Of a DNA stretch of 35,046 nucleotides, positions 9,304-17,590 are shown one piece after another; within the stretch, counting starts at the first letter, position 1; every line of letters begins with the position of its first letter. The translations under genes and the position numbers were made by a program. The notes under the pieces are model-generated. The model searched no databases and was not told the origin of the DNA. It worked only from the letters and a program-made list of their open reading frames with translations. Source of the stretch: Listeria fleischmannii subsp. fleischmannii LU2006-1 (GTDB lineage Bacteria > Bacillota > Bacilli > Lactobacillales > Listeriaceae). The stretch is from positions 3 through 35,048 of the forward strand of contig NZ_ALWW01000032.1 of the NCBI RefSeq assembly GCF_000344175.1, given 5' to 3'.

Positions 9304-9339
9304 TATCCCCGTGATTATTTCATAATAATCACGGGGATA
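9304..9339 (+). terminator. Strong hairpin ending the mannoside operon
   Basis: A perfect 16-bp stem (9304-9319 with 9324-9339) around a TCAT loop. The downstream tract TTTGTTGT is only moderately T-rich. Confidence 0.75.
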
Positions 9340-9343
9340 TTTG

Positions 9344-9364
9344 TTGTATAATAGATGTATACAA
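9344..9364 (+). promoter_or_regulatory. RpiR gene promoter with overlapping dyad
   Basis: TATAAT at 9347-9352 is a good -10; no clear -35 exists because the terminator stem occupies that position. The dyad TTGTAT-N9-ATACAA (9344-9349/9359-9364) overlaps the -10 and could be an autoregulatory operator. Confidence 0.45.
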
Positions 9365-9389
9365 ATTGAAGGGAAAGAGGTTATGTGAA

Positions 9390-10253
9390 TTGAAATCAGG
9401 TATCGTACAATTACAAGCGCTAGCAAAGCAGTCTATGAGTTCCTATCAAGATATAGCCAAATACATTGTTACAAATGCGGAAGCTGTTAAAACTATGCAT
9501 ATTACGCAACTAGCGAAGGAATGCTACACTAGTCCAGCTACAATTGTACGGATGTGCAAAAAACTAGGCTACAATGGCTACACCGATTTTAAGCAAGACC
9601 TCGTTCTAAATTTACATAAATGGTTTTTTGAAAAGCAAGAAGTCTATAACCGTGGCTATATTTATCCGAACAAAGCGGCGATTGAAATTGGGGAAGTTAT
9701 TACCAATTTAACCATCAACGGGATGATTAAAAGTGTGCAATTTTTAGACTCGGAACTTGTGACAGACTTGGCGAAAGTTTTATTCGAAGCAGAACGAATT
9801 GATTTTTATGGTTGTGGGGTATCGAATTTAGTGGCGCAAGATTTTTCTTACCGTTTTTTGCGTTCGGGTAAAAATACAAGTGCTTTTGCGGATTCGCATA
9901 TTCAAATATCTCAAGCCCAGCAGTCGGATACGGGCTGTGTGGCGGTCGGGATTTCCTATAGCGGCGAAACGAAGGAAGTGATTGCGGCACTTGAAATCGC
10001 GAAACAGCTCGGGGCATACACGCTGTCATTTACGGCGGAAGGGGATAACAGTTTAACGCAAGTAGCGGATTGCAATATTTCAGTCGCGCAAATTGAGCAT
10101 CCAGAAGGGTATGTGGCGGCGGCTTCGCGTATTGAGATGCTTCATGTGATGGACATCATTTATTCAGTGTACGCGAGCGTATACGGCGAAACGGTGGCCT
10201 CAAAAATTTCTAAGACACGCCCTTATTTCAAAAAAAGGAACGGGAAGGGATGA
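9390..10253 (+). CDS. RpiR-family transcriptional regulator (HTH + SIS)
   Basis: DNA-binding regulator of 287 residues. An N-terminal HTH_6 domain covers about residues 1-75 (HITQLAKECYTSPATIVRMCKKLGYNGYTDFK). A C-terminal SIS sugar-phosphate-binding domain includes RIDFYGCGVSNLVAQDFSYRF and AVGISYSGETKEVIAAL. The start is TTG at 9390, supported by AAAGAGG 8 nt upstream; another TTG at 9366 has no such site. It probably senses a phosphosugar made by this locus, such as mannose-6-phosphate, and controls the upstream operon. Effector and operator are inferred from position only. A K+ channel gene begins 7 nt after its stop, so the two may be cotranscribed. Confidence 0.88.
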   Translation: MKSGIVQLQALAKQSMSSYQDIAKYIVTNAEAVKTMHITQLAKECYTSPATIVRMCKKLGYNGYTDFKQDLVLNLHKWFFEKQEVYNRGYIYPNKAAIEIGEVITNLTINGMIKSVQFLDSELVTDLAKVLFEAERIDFYGCGVSNLVAQDFSYRFLRSGKNTSAFADSHIQISQAQQSDTGCVAVGISYSGETKEVIAALEIAKQLGAYTLSFTAEGDNSLTQVADCNISVAQIEHPEGYVAAASRIEMLHVMDIIYSVYASVYGETVASKISKTRPYFKKRNGKG

Positions 10254-10260
10254 CACTAAA

Positions 10261-10932
10261 TTGAATATAAGCAGAAAAACAATATATTATGACTTCTTTA
10301 TGTTGATTTTAGTTATTATCTCGATTATTCTATTGCCCTTTGATCATTTATATGTGGCTATTTTAAATGGGGTGATTTGGCTCGTTTTTTTAGCGGATTA
10401 CATCTTTTTCTTTATAAGAGCAACAAGTAAAAAAGAATATGTAAAGACGCACTGGATTGAGCTAATTGCACTTATTCCTTTTGATGCGGCTTTTAAAACG
10501 ATTAGAATTCTTCGAGTGTTTAGATTACTTAGACTAACTTCGATTGGGAGTCGTTATTTTTTACCGGTTTTTACTTTTATGCGGCAAAAACATTTGGATA
10601 AGGTTTTTCTTGCCATCCTTCTATTGGTCTTGATACTACCAATCCCTATTTATTTAATCGAGCCAAGTATTCATTCTTATGGGGATGCTTTTTGGTGGGT
10701 ACTAGTCACGATTACAACAGTTGGTTACGGGGATATTTCACCGACGACACTTATCGGTCGTATTATAGCTGCTGTTTTAATGATATTCGGGATTGGGATA
10801 ATTGGGATTATTACAAGTACGATTACATCCTTTTTTATGACAAATAAGAAAGATGTTTATGCGATTTTAAAAGATATTGATTCACTTACGGAAGAAGAAA
10901 AAGAAAAAATAATCCAGTATTTAAAACAATAA
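10261..10932 (+). CDS. Voltage-gated-type potassium channel (KvLm-like)
   Basis: Membrane protein of 223 residues with the layout of a six-segment potassium channel. A voltage-sensor-like S4 is seen at residues 82-92 (RILRVFRLLRL), the selectivity filter TTVGYGD at 152-158, and S6 at about 165-190. It ends in a short charged cytoplasmic helix. Length and composition resemble KvLm, the small voltage-gated channel known from Listeria monocytogenes, which also has a reduced set of S4 charges; here four arginines remain. The start is TTG 10261, with GGGAAGGGA overlapping the end of the RpiR gene. Cotranscription with the RpiR gene looks accidental rather than functional. Confidence 0.9.
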   Translation: MNISRKTIYYDFFMLILVIISIILLPFDHLYVAILNGVIWLVFLADYIFFFIRATSKKEYVKTHWIELIALIPFDAAFKTIRILRVFRLLRLTSIGSRYFLPVFTFMRQKHLDKVFLAILLLVLILPIPIYLIEPSIHSYGDAFWWVLVTITTVGYGDISPTTLIGRIIAAVLMIFGIGIIGIITSTITSFFMTNKKDVYAILKDIDSLTEEEKEKIIQYLKQ

Positions 10933-10956
10933 AAAAGCCATTTACACATTGACCTT

Positions 10957-11061
10957 TTATTTTAGCTTATTCAAAATTTCAATTTGATTCAATACATCTT
11001 CTTTTACTTCTTCTGAATCTTCCCGAATATGAGGTTTGTTTCCTATCAAATGAACATAATG
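10957..11061 (-). pseudogene. Possible C-terminal gene remnant
   Basis: A 34-codon open stretch on the minus strand, preceded in frame by a stop and lacking a start codon. It encodes HYVHLIGNKP followed by an acidic amphipathic tail, EDSEEVKEDVLNQIEILNKLK, ending in TAA. The composition looks protein-like, unlike the surrounding spacer, so it may be the tail of a decayed gene. The family is not recognised. The rest of this 205-bp gap (10933-11137) holds only the promoter of the next gene. Confidence 0.3.
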
Positions 11062-11080
11062 TCAGAAAAATAGTGAAAGG

Positions 11081-11109
11081 TGAAATTATCCAATTTCATC
11101 TTGTATAAT
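11081..11109 (+). promoter_or_regulatory. Promoter with operator-like dyad before deacetylase gene
   Basis: TGAAATT-N4-AATTTCA (11081-11087/11092-11098) is a perfect dyad ending 5 bp before a TATAAT -10 (11104-11109). The dyad covers the -35 position, as expected for a repressor or activator site. Confidence 0.45.
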
Positions 11110-11137
11110 AAAATGTATAAAGAAAGGTTGTGTTTTT

Positions 11138-11923
11138 TTGGTAAAAGTGATTTTAGATGCAGACGATTTTGGAATGTCAGAAGCGATTAATCATGGCATT
11201 ATTAAAAGTTATACGGACGGCATAACTACCTCCACACTGCTTATGCCGAATTTAGAGGCCGCGAGTCACGCCGCATGTTTAGCAAAAAATTACCCCGATT
11301 TATTCGTCGGGCAGCATACCAACTTTTTACTCGGAAAACCGTGCGCAAACCCGAAAGACATCCCTTCTCTTGTGGATGAAAATGGGGAGTTTCACCGTTC
11401 GGCTTATTACCGGAGTAACCCAGGGTTTACATTTTGCTACGATGACGTTAGAACGGAGACCCTTGCGCAAATGGAGCGCTTTAAAGAGCTTACCGGGCAT
11501 TATCCGGAGCATATGGATTGCCATTCCATTGGCGATGAGGTTGTGGATCAAGTATTTTATGATTTAAGCCTTGAAATGAACGTACATGTCACCTTAAAAT
11601 ATAGTGGTGATAAGAAATGGCCTGAAAATAAGCGCTATAAGCCGATTACAAAATTGCTAGAATCAGGCGCGCTACCATATATTTCAAACGGCGTATCCGT
11701 TCGGAACTTTTTAAATGATGATTTTAAATTGCTCGACCTAGGCCAAGATGAAATTGCAGAAATGCATTTTGATGTAGGCTACTTAGACCAATTTGTCCTT
11801 GACAATTCTTCTTACACACTGCTAAGGTGTAAAGAGCTCGAAACGATTTGTAGCCCACTCGTTAAAAAATGGTTCACGAGTAATCAAATTGAGCTTATCA
11901 CATTTGCTGATTTAAAAGAGTAG
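11138..11923 (+). CDS. YdjC/ChbG-family carbohydrate deacetylase
   Basis: Cytoplasmic metal-dependent deacetylase of 261 residues. Family members remove an N-acetyl group from chitobiose, chitobiose-phosphate or related amino-sugar oligomers. Likely metal ligands are Asp10 in DADDFG, His60 in VGQHTNF and His125 in HYPEHMDCHS, the spacing of the YdjC fold. It starts with TTG (11138), preceded by AGAAAGG. Neighbours are unrelated (K+ channel, cardiolipin synthase), so the substrate cannot be deduced from context. It could complement the glycan-foraging genes upstream by processing N-acetylglucosamine-containing fragments, but that is speculative. Confidence 0.85.
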   Translation: MVKVILDADDFGMSEAINHGIIKSYTDGITTSTLLMPNLEAASHAACLAKNYPDLFVGQHTNFLLGKPCANPKDIPSLVDENGEFHRSAYYRSNPGFTFCYDDVRTETLAQMERFKELTGHYPEHMDCHSIGDEVVDQVFYDLSLEMNVHVTLKYSGDKKWPENKRYKPITKLLESGALPYISNGVSVRNFLNDDFKLLDLGQDEIAEMHFDVGYLDQFVLDNSSYTLLRCKELETICSPLVKKWFTSNQIELITFADLKE

Positions 11924-12020
11924 AAAAACCTAATTTTTTATTTTAGAAAAAGGATTTATGTACGCATAAAAAGGGGATAGAGTATATACTGAAAATATTA
12001 AACCAAAAAGGGGCAAACAG

Positions 12021-13538
12021 ATGAAAAAAAGATTTCAATTAATTATTATTATTGCACTAGTATTATTTATGGGATTTGTTTTAAGACAATGGTCGGAATG
12101 GATTTTATACACGGCTGGCTTTATTGTGGAACTTATTGGTGTCGTTATTGTTATTCGACTTTTATTTTGGGATAAACGAAATACAACCTCAAAAGTGGCT
12201 TGGATGGCAGCAGTCTTTGTATTGCCCATTTTAGGCGTATTTTTATATTTATTTTTTGGAAGAAACCCGCAAAATCGTATTTTTACTCATAATCAGACAA
12301 ATGAAATGCATAAAATTGCGAGTACGATTCACCATCTACCACCCTATGAGGATGGCAAAAAGCCGCCCCATTTATCAAAGCGAATTCAACATTTAACAGA
12401 AATTAATCCTGTGAATGGGAATAAATTGACACTTTTAACAAACGGGGAAGAGACATTTCCTGCAATTATTGAGGCGCTTAAAAAGGCCCAAAATCATATT
12501 CATATTCAATATTATATTTATAAATCGGATGCTATCGGTCAAGAAATACGTGATATTTTAATCGAACGTGCGAATGCGGGCGTTGAGGTTCGCTTCATGT
12601 ATGATGACTGGGGTTCTGCCAAATTAAGTGAACACTTTTTAGAACCGATGCGTAAAGCTGGGATAAAAATTCATGCGTTTGACCCCATTCGTTCGATTTG
12701 GGTCGCGAGAACAGCCAATCTTAGAAACCACCGTAAAATCATTGTGATTGATGGCGAAATCGGCTTTACGGGAGGCTTAAATATTGGCGAGGAGTACCGC
12801 AGTAATACGCCTGACTTTGTTGTTTGGCGCGATACGCACATTCAAGTGGAAGGTATGGCAGTCATTGAACTTCAAGAATCCTTTTTAGTCGACTGGGTTT
12901 ATATGGAAAATAAAGCGGGAGCTGCTGACGGGTTTATTAGTGAAGCCGGAATCGGCCAATATTTTTCACCCAAACCTGCTGGGAATGAATGGGCGCAAGT
13001 GGTGTACGGCGGGCCATATGATAAGGAAAAATATGTGCGCGATGCCATTCTTGATTTAATGGATTCTGCCAAAGAGTCTGTGTGGATTACTTCTCCGTAT
13101 TTTGTCCCAGATGAAGAGGCCCTTGCGGTGATTCGTCGTGTCGCACTAAGCGGCATTGATGTCCGAATTATTTTGCCAGGTAAGGGAGACCGCGGGATTT
13201 CATTCAACGGAAGTAACTCAAATATTGAGACGATGCTTGATGCGGGGGCAAAAGTATATGCCTACCGTGACGACTCTTTTGTCCATGCGAAACTTCTCCT
13301 GATTGACGGGGAACGGGGCGCTGTTGGAACGGCTAATTTCGATATTCGTAGTTTCCGTTTAAATCATGAATTAATGATTTTCCTTTATGAGCGTGATCAG
13401 GCGATTGTGAAAATGGAACGTGATTTTGAGGCAGACTTTAAGGTGAGCAAGCTTTACACAATGGAAGATATTAGGAAAAAATCGTGGTATGTGAAAATGA
13501 AAGAAAACCTTTCTAGTTTACTTTCTCCGATTTTATAA
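12021..13538 (+). CDS. cls: Cardiolipin synthase
   Basis: Membrane-bound phospholipase-D-family enzyme of 505 residues that condenses two phosphatidylglycerols into cardiolipin and glycerol. Two N-terminal membrane helices (about residues 5-22 and 28-50) and a third hydrophobic stretch near 60-80 precede two HKD catalytic motifs: NHRKIIVIDGEIGFTGG and VHAKLLLIDGERGAVGTANFD. The length and two-motif layout match bacterial Cls. ATG 12021 follows AAGGGG about 8 nt upstream. It stands alone between a weak upstream promoter region and a hairpin. Confidence 0.95.
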   Translation: MKKRFQLIIIIALVLFMGFVLRQWSEWILYTAGFIVELIGVVIVIRLLFWDKRNTTSKVAWMAAVFVLPILGVFLYLFFGRNPQNRIFTHNQTNEMHKIASTIHHLPPYEDGKKPPHLSKRIQHLTEINPVNGNKLTLLTNGEETFPAIIEALKKAQNHIHIQYYIYKSDAIGQEIRDILIERANAGVEVRFMYDDWGSAKLSEHFLEPMRKAGIKIHAFDPIRSIWVARTANLRNHRKIIVIDGEIGFTGGLNIGEEYRSNTPDFVVWRDTHIQVEGMAVIELQESFLVDWVYMENKAGAADGFISEAGIGQYFSPKPAGNEWAQVVYGGPYDKEKYVRDAILDLMDSAKESVWITSPYFVPDEEALAVIRRVALSGIDVRIILPGKGDRGISFNGSNSNIETMLDAGAKVYAYRDDSFVHAKLLLIDGERGAVGTANFDIRSFRLNHELMIFLYERDQAIVKMERDFEADFKVSKLYTMEDIRKKSWYVKMKENLSSLLSPIL

Positions 13539-13542
13539 ACGA

Positions 13543-13576
13543 ATGCCCTGAAAATAATTTTATTTTCAGGGCATTG
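13543..13576. terminator. Long hairpin after cls
   Basis: AATGCCCTGAAAATAA pairs with TTATTTTCAGGGCATT in a perfect 16-bp stem. No T-run follows on either strand, so it may act as a 3'-end stabiliser or a weak terminator. Confidence 0.55.
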
Positions 13577-13643
13577 TCGTCGGGACTATAGATATGTTAT
13601 CATTAACCTAATGGTAATTAGTTTTTTAAAAGGATGGGATAAA

Positions 13644-14207
13644 ATGATACGAGATGCTAGGCCAGAGGATGCGAAAATGGTAGCGCCACTTTTATTTACA
13701 ATTTGGAAAGACATGGAACTTCCCCTTTTACAAAAAGAGAGTGAAGAAAAGATTCTTGAGACGCTTGTTGTGGCCATTTCTGTACCTGACTATCGGTACG
13801 GCTTTAATCATTTACATGTGTATGACGATAATGGCATAATTGCAGGTGTTGTTTCGGGATATCCCGGGGCAAAAGAGCCTTTTATCGACCAAATTTGGCC
13901 AGAACTCGCAAAAGCGCATAAGCTTATTGACCAGTCGGCGGTTTTTAAGGAAAAGGAAACGTTTAGCGGGGAGTGGTATTTGGATTCTATTGTCACAAGC
14001 CCCGATTACCGCGGAAAAGGGATCGGCACTGCGCTTTTAAATGAACTTCCTCGTTTCGCAAAGGCGGACGGTGAACATACTATCGGCTTAAATTGTGATA
14101 AAGAAAATAAAGCAGCCAAACGTTTATACGAGCGTCTAGGTTTCCAAACTACCGGAGAAATCTTATTAAGTGGACACAGGTACGAACATATGCAAAAATC
14201 GGTTTAA
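13644..14207 (+). CDS. GNAT-family N-acetyltransferase
   Basis: Acetyl-CoA-dependent acetyltransferase of 187 residues with unknown acceptor. The acetyl-CoA-binding motif A is visible as LDSIVTSPDYRGKGIGTALLNELPRFA (the RGKGIG loop), and motif B near the C-terminus as NKAAKRLYERLGFQTTGE. ATG 13644 is chosen because AAAGGATGGG precedes it; an in-frame ATG 33 nt upstream lacks such a site. It is monocistronic between hairpins. Substrate is not predictable from the sequence. Confidence 0.87.
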   Translation: MIRDARPEDAKMVAPLLFTIWKDMELPLLQKESEEKILETLVVAISVPDYRYGFNHLHVYDDNGIIAGVVSGYPGAKEPFIDQIWPELAKAHKLIDQSAVFKEKETFSGEWYLDSIVTSPDYRGKGIGTALLNELPRFAKADGEHTIGLNCDKENKAAKRLYERLGFQTTGEILLSGHRYEHMQKSV

Positions 14208-14210
14208 TTG

Positions 14211-14262
14211 AATTTAAAAAGGAGTCGCAGAGAGGAAATTTCTGCGGCTTTTAAATTTTTTT
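14211..14262 (+). terminator. Terminator after the GNAT gene
   Basis: AGTCGCAGA pairs with TCTGCGGCT (one G-T pair), flanked by AATTTAAAA/TTTTAAATT and followed by a T-run. Confidence 0.8.
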
Positions 14263-14419
14263 AAAAAAAATCTAAAATTTAGCTTTTTTATTTCGATAAG
14301 ATGTGCTAATATATAAAATACACAGAAAATTAAGATTGTACAATATATTCTAATTGATCTGTGCGTCTATAGTGGCATCTCTCTAATAGACAGAAAATTT
14401 GAAAAAGGGGTTTGGTTGC

Positions 14420-16081
14420 ATGAAAAAGAAGTACTGGCTACTAACAGCCATAGTCGCACTTATAAGTGTGGTGCTTATGGCTTGTGGTGGGGGAAGCAAA
14501 GATGAGGTCAAAACGAGTGGCACTTCATCTTCTGGAAAAAAAGAAGTAAATCTAATGGAATCTGCAGAAATCCCTTCTATGGATTCTACAAAAGGGACAG
14601 ATGGTGTAAGTTTTACGGCTCAAAATCAAGTATTTGAAGGGCTTTATTATTTAGATAAGGATGATAAAACACAACCCGGTGTTGCAGCGGGTGATCCTGA
14701 AATGAATGAGGATCAAACCGTATATACGATTAAATTGCGTGATGATGCGAAATGGAGCGACGGCAGTCAAGTTACCGCCCAAGACTTTGTTTATGCATGG
14801 CAAAAAATGGTAAATCCGGCAACAGGTGCAGAATATGCGGTTATTTTTGATGGAATCGTCAAAAATGCGACAGATATTATTTCTGGAAAGAAAAAACCAG
14901 AGGATTTAGGAGTCAAAGCGCTGGATGATACGACGCTTGAAATTACATTGGAACAGCCCGTTCCTTATTTCCACTCCTTATTAACCTTCCAGCCGTTCTA
15001 TCCGCAAAAAGAAGAATATGTGAAGAAACAAGGCGATAATTATGCCAAAGATAGCGAGCACATGATTTATAACGGCGCTTTTGTTATGAAAGATTGGAAT
15101 AACACTAGTAAAACATGGAAATTTGAAAAGAACGATAAATATTGGAATAAAAAAGATATAAAAGTCGATAAAATTAATGTCCAAGTTGTGAAAGAACCAG
15201 GCGCGGCAGTAAACTTATATAATACTGGGAAACTGGATCGTGCGACTTTAACAGGCGATTATGCCAAACAAAAAAGCTCAGATCCCGATTATCAAACGGA
15301 TTTAGAAGCTTTCGTTTATTATTTGAAATTCAATCAAATTTTAGATGGTAAGGATACCTTGTTTAAAAATGCAAATGCGCGTAAAGCTTTTGCGCTAGTT
15401 TTAAATAAAGAGCAATTAGTGGACACAGTTCTTGGCAACGGGTCAAAAGCAATAAACGGATTTGTCCCAGGTGAATTTACTTTTAACCCAGAAACAGATG
15501 AAGATTTCCGTAAAGAGAGTGGTTCGCTTCAAAAGACCGACCAAAAAGCTGCGAAAGAATACTGGGCCAAAGCTAAGGAAGAACTTGGTATTGATAAAAT
15601 TTCGATTGAACTTCTTGCCGATGACCAGGATTTCAACAAAAAATCAAGTGAATTTATTCAAAATGCGTTACAAAGCAATTTAGATGGTGTCACGATTAAA
15701 ATTAAAACGGTTCCGTATAAATCGCGTTTGCAACTAGATGAAAATAAAGATTATACGCTTCAATTAACACGTTGGGGTCCTGATTATCAAGATCCGATTA
15801 CTTTCTTGAATATTCAAACCACAAATAACAATTATAACCGTGCAAACTATTCAAATAAAGAATATGATGCTTTACTCGCAAAAGCTTCAGGTGAATTAGC
15901 TACAAAACCAGAAGAACGCTGGAATACTATGATTCAAGCCGAGAAAGTTTTACTAGATGATGCTGGAATTGCACCGCTTTATCAGTCAGGTACAGCCGTT
16001 CTTCAAAAACCAAATGTTACAGGTGTGGTTCACCATTTATTTGGGGCACCATATAGTTATAAATGGATTGAGAAAAAATAA
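14420..16081 (+). CDS. Oligopeptide-binding lipoprotein, OppA family (orphan)
   Basis: Peptide ABC-transporter binding protein of the SBP_bac_5 family, 553 residues. The signal MKKKYWLLTAIVALISVVLMAC has lipobox LMAC, with the Cys anchored after processing. A serine/glycine/lysine-rich linker follows, then the binding fold with the family motif WSDGSQVTAQDFVYAWQKMVNP. ATG 14420 is preferred because AAAAAGGGG precedes it by 9 nt; an earlier in-frame start at 14399 would place the signal internally. No permease or ATPase gene adjoins, so it probably delivers peptides to an Opp system encoded elsewhere, or acts as a sensor. The upstream region has a weak stem GTCTAT/ATAGAC (14365-14391). Confidence 0.92.
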   Translation: MKKKYWLLTAIVALISVVLMACGGGSKDEVKTSGTSSSGKKEVNLMESAEIPSMDSTKGTDGVSFTAQNQVFEGLYYLDKDDKTQPGVAAGDPEMNEDQTVYTIKLRDDAKWSDGSQVTAQDFVYAWQKMVNPATGAEYAVIFDGIVKNATDIISGKKKPEDLGVKALDDTTLEITLEQPVPYFHSLLTFQPFYPQKEEYVKKQGDNYAKDSEHMIYNGAFVMKDWNNTSKTWKFEKNDKYWNKKDIKVDKINVQVVKEPGAAVNLYNTGKLDRATLTGDYAKQKSSDPDYQTDLEAFVYYLKFNQILDGKDTLFKNANARKAFALVLNKEQLVDTVLGNGSKAINGFVPGEFTFNPETDEDFRKESGSLQKTDQKAAKEYWAKAKEELGIDKISIELLADDQDFNKKSSEFIQNALQSNLDGVTIKIKTVPYKSRLQLDENKDYTLQLTRWGPDYQDPITFLNIQTTNNNYNRANYSNKEYDALLAKASGELATKPEERWNTMIQAEKVLLDDAGIAPLYQSGTAVLQKPNVTGVVHHLFGAPYSYKWIEKK

Positions 16082-16121
16082 AAAAAACAGAAACTTAGTT
16101 ATGCTAAGTTTCTGTTTTTTT
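16082..16121. terminator. Bidirectional terminator between oppA-like and Crp/Fnr-like genes
   Basis: CAGAAACTTAG (16088-16098), loop TTATG, CTAAGTTTCTG (16104-16114), with A-runs before and T-runs after, so it can stop transcription from both sides. The minus-strand gene's stop codon lies in the loop. Confidence 0.88.
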
Positions 16122-16782
16122 GCGGGCATAGTGCGTTTATTTTTTTAAAAGGGCCGTTATAATTTTTAATTTTATAGCCGCGTGCCGCTTTCTCTAAAAG
16201 TCCTTCTTTGGTAAATTCGTGTAAGACAAAAAGCAGGTGCCGGTAACTTACATGCAAATATTCTGCGACCTCTGTATGCTTTTCAAAATAGAAACCCTCT
16301 TCTTCGGTTAATAAAATAAAGCGCGCTAGACGAGTTGAAAAAGGTAAATTCAAGCTTTCCGTTAAGGCTTCAGTTCGATGTAGAGCTTTTTTGCCTAAAA
16401 AAACCGCCAAGTCATGCATAAATGAAGCATTTTCAAGTAAGCGCGTTTGATTCTCCTTAAGCGGTACAGCTAATAAAACGCCATTTGTGTGGGCGATGAC
16501 GTCTTTCGGACTATCTTCAACGCCTAAAAGCGTAAGTTCGCCAATATAGGACGGGGCTGAAATAAAATCGATAAGGGAGACTTTGCCGTTTTCGTGCGTC
16601 ATTTTAATTTTGGCTTTTCCGCTGAGGAGGAAATACAGATTTTCAAGAGGCGCTAAATGGTGGACGATAAACTCCCCTTTTTGAACAGAATAAAGATCTA
16701 GCTTTTTCGTTTCTAAAAGATTTTGAAAGGGGCTTATGTCAAGGGCTTTTGAAATTTGTGTGTGATTGGTTATTTTTTTCAT
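16099..16782 (-). CDS. Crp/Fnr-family transcriptional regulator (YeiL-like)
   Basis: Regulator of 227 residues. The N-terminal cyclic-nucleotide-type beta-roll covers about residues 20-115 (LYFLLSGKAKIKMTHENGKVSLIDFISAPSYIGEL). A C-terminal winged helix at about 150-215 contains HTEVAEYLHVSYRHLLFVLHEFTKEGLLEKAARGYKIKN, resembling E. coli YeiL more than classical Crp. It also belongs to the broad superfamily of the Listeria virulence regulator PrfA, but nothing indicates it is PrfA. No cysteine cluster for an Fnr-type FeS centre is seen. A GAGGG ribosome binding site and a TATAAT (16819-16824, minus strand) lie upstream. The last residues are encoded by one arm of the shared terminator. Target genes are unknown. 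Confidence 0.85.
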   Translation of the reverse strand: MKKITNHTQISKALDISPFQNLLETKKLDLYSVQKGEFIVHHLAPLENLYFLLSGKAKIKMTHENGKVSLIDFISAPSYIGELTLLGVEDSPKDVIAHTNGVLLAVPLKENQTRLLENASFMHDLAVFLGKKALHRTEALTESLNLPFSTRLARFILLTEEEGFYFEKHTEVAEYLHVSYRHLLFVLHEFTKEGLLEKAARGYKIKNYNGPFKKINALCPQKNRNLA

Positions 16783-16870
16783 CGTTTTTCCCTCATTTTA
16801 TATGAGATTTCTCCTATTATTATACGGAAAACTATGTTAAGATGCTAAAAAAAGAGTTGGGGGAGTCAAA

Positions 16871-17554
16871 ATGAAGTATGATACGTTGCTTTTTGATGTG
16901 GACGATACCTTATTAGATTTTAAGAAGGCGGAAGATGATGCGCTAGTCAAATTGTTTGAAAGTGAAGGCGTTTCGGATGCGACATTGCTGACGGTTCAGT
17001 ATAAGAAGCTGAATCAGTCACTTTGGAAGGCGTTTGAGCGCGGAGAAATTTCTCGTGATGAGGTGATTCAAACGCGCTTTGCTAAATTATTTGAGTTGCA
17101 TGGTCAAACCGTGAATGGGGTCCTTCTTGAAAATACATATCGGGGTTTTTTAGAAGAGGGGCATGAAAAAATTGGTGGTGCTGCGGAACTGCTTACTCAA
17201 TTAGCGCCTCACTATGCTCTTTTTGTTGTGACAAACGGTGTATCGAAAACGCAATACCGGAGGATGCGAGATTCTGGCCTAGATATTTTCTTCCAAAAGA
17301 TTTTTGTGTCGGAGGATACAGGCTATTAGAAGCCTCAAACGGAGTTTTTTGATTATTGTTTTGCGCGCATTCCTCATTTTGATAAAAAGAAGACGCTTTT
17401 AATCGGGGATTCACTTAGTTCTGATATTCGCGGTGCTAGTCTTTCTGGTCTTGATAGTTGTTGGTTTAACCCGGATCATTTGACAGCACCGCAAGATGAA
17501 AAACCTACTTATGAGATTCACGCGCTTTCCAAGCTTCTAAATATTTTAAGTTAG
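16871..17554 (+). pseudogene. HAD hydrolase (YjjG/YfnB-like 5'-nucleotidase) with in-frame amber codon
   Basis: A noncanonical pyrimidine-nucleotidase-type HAD phosphatase, 227 codons if read through, which is normal length. Motif I is FDVDDTLLD (Asp9, Asp11) and motif II is VVTNGVS. A TAG at 17327-17329 (codon 153) interrupts at SEDTGY. The same frame then continues with KPQTEFFDYCFARIP, LLIGDSLSSDIRGA (motif IV) and ends naturally at 17554. Relatives have Gln at the stop position (GYQKPQ), so one C-to-T change of CAG explains it. The truncated 152-residue product would lack the motif III lysine and motif IV acids and be inactive. A sequencing error or tRNA suppression are the alternatives. 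GGGGGAG precedes the ATG. Confidence 0.88.
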
Positions 17555-17590
17555 ACGTGAACCGTGGTAAGCTAATAGCGGAGGTTAAAC

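Noticed and set aside
14420-16081. First gene of a complete opp operon
   Set aside because: A strong terminator and an opposite-strand regulator follow; no permease or ATPase is present.
16099-16782. PrfA, the Listeria virulence regulator
   Set aside because: The winged-helix sequence (SYRHLLFVLHEFTKEGLLEK) resembles YeiL, and no virulence genes or PrfA boxes adjoin.
17327-17329. Pyrrolysine or programmed read-through of the UAG in the HAD gene
   Set aside because: Pyrrolysine machinery is not expected in this group, and no read-through context or stem-loop follows the codon; a point mutation is simpler.
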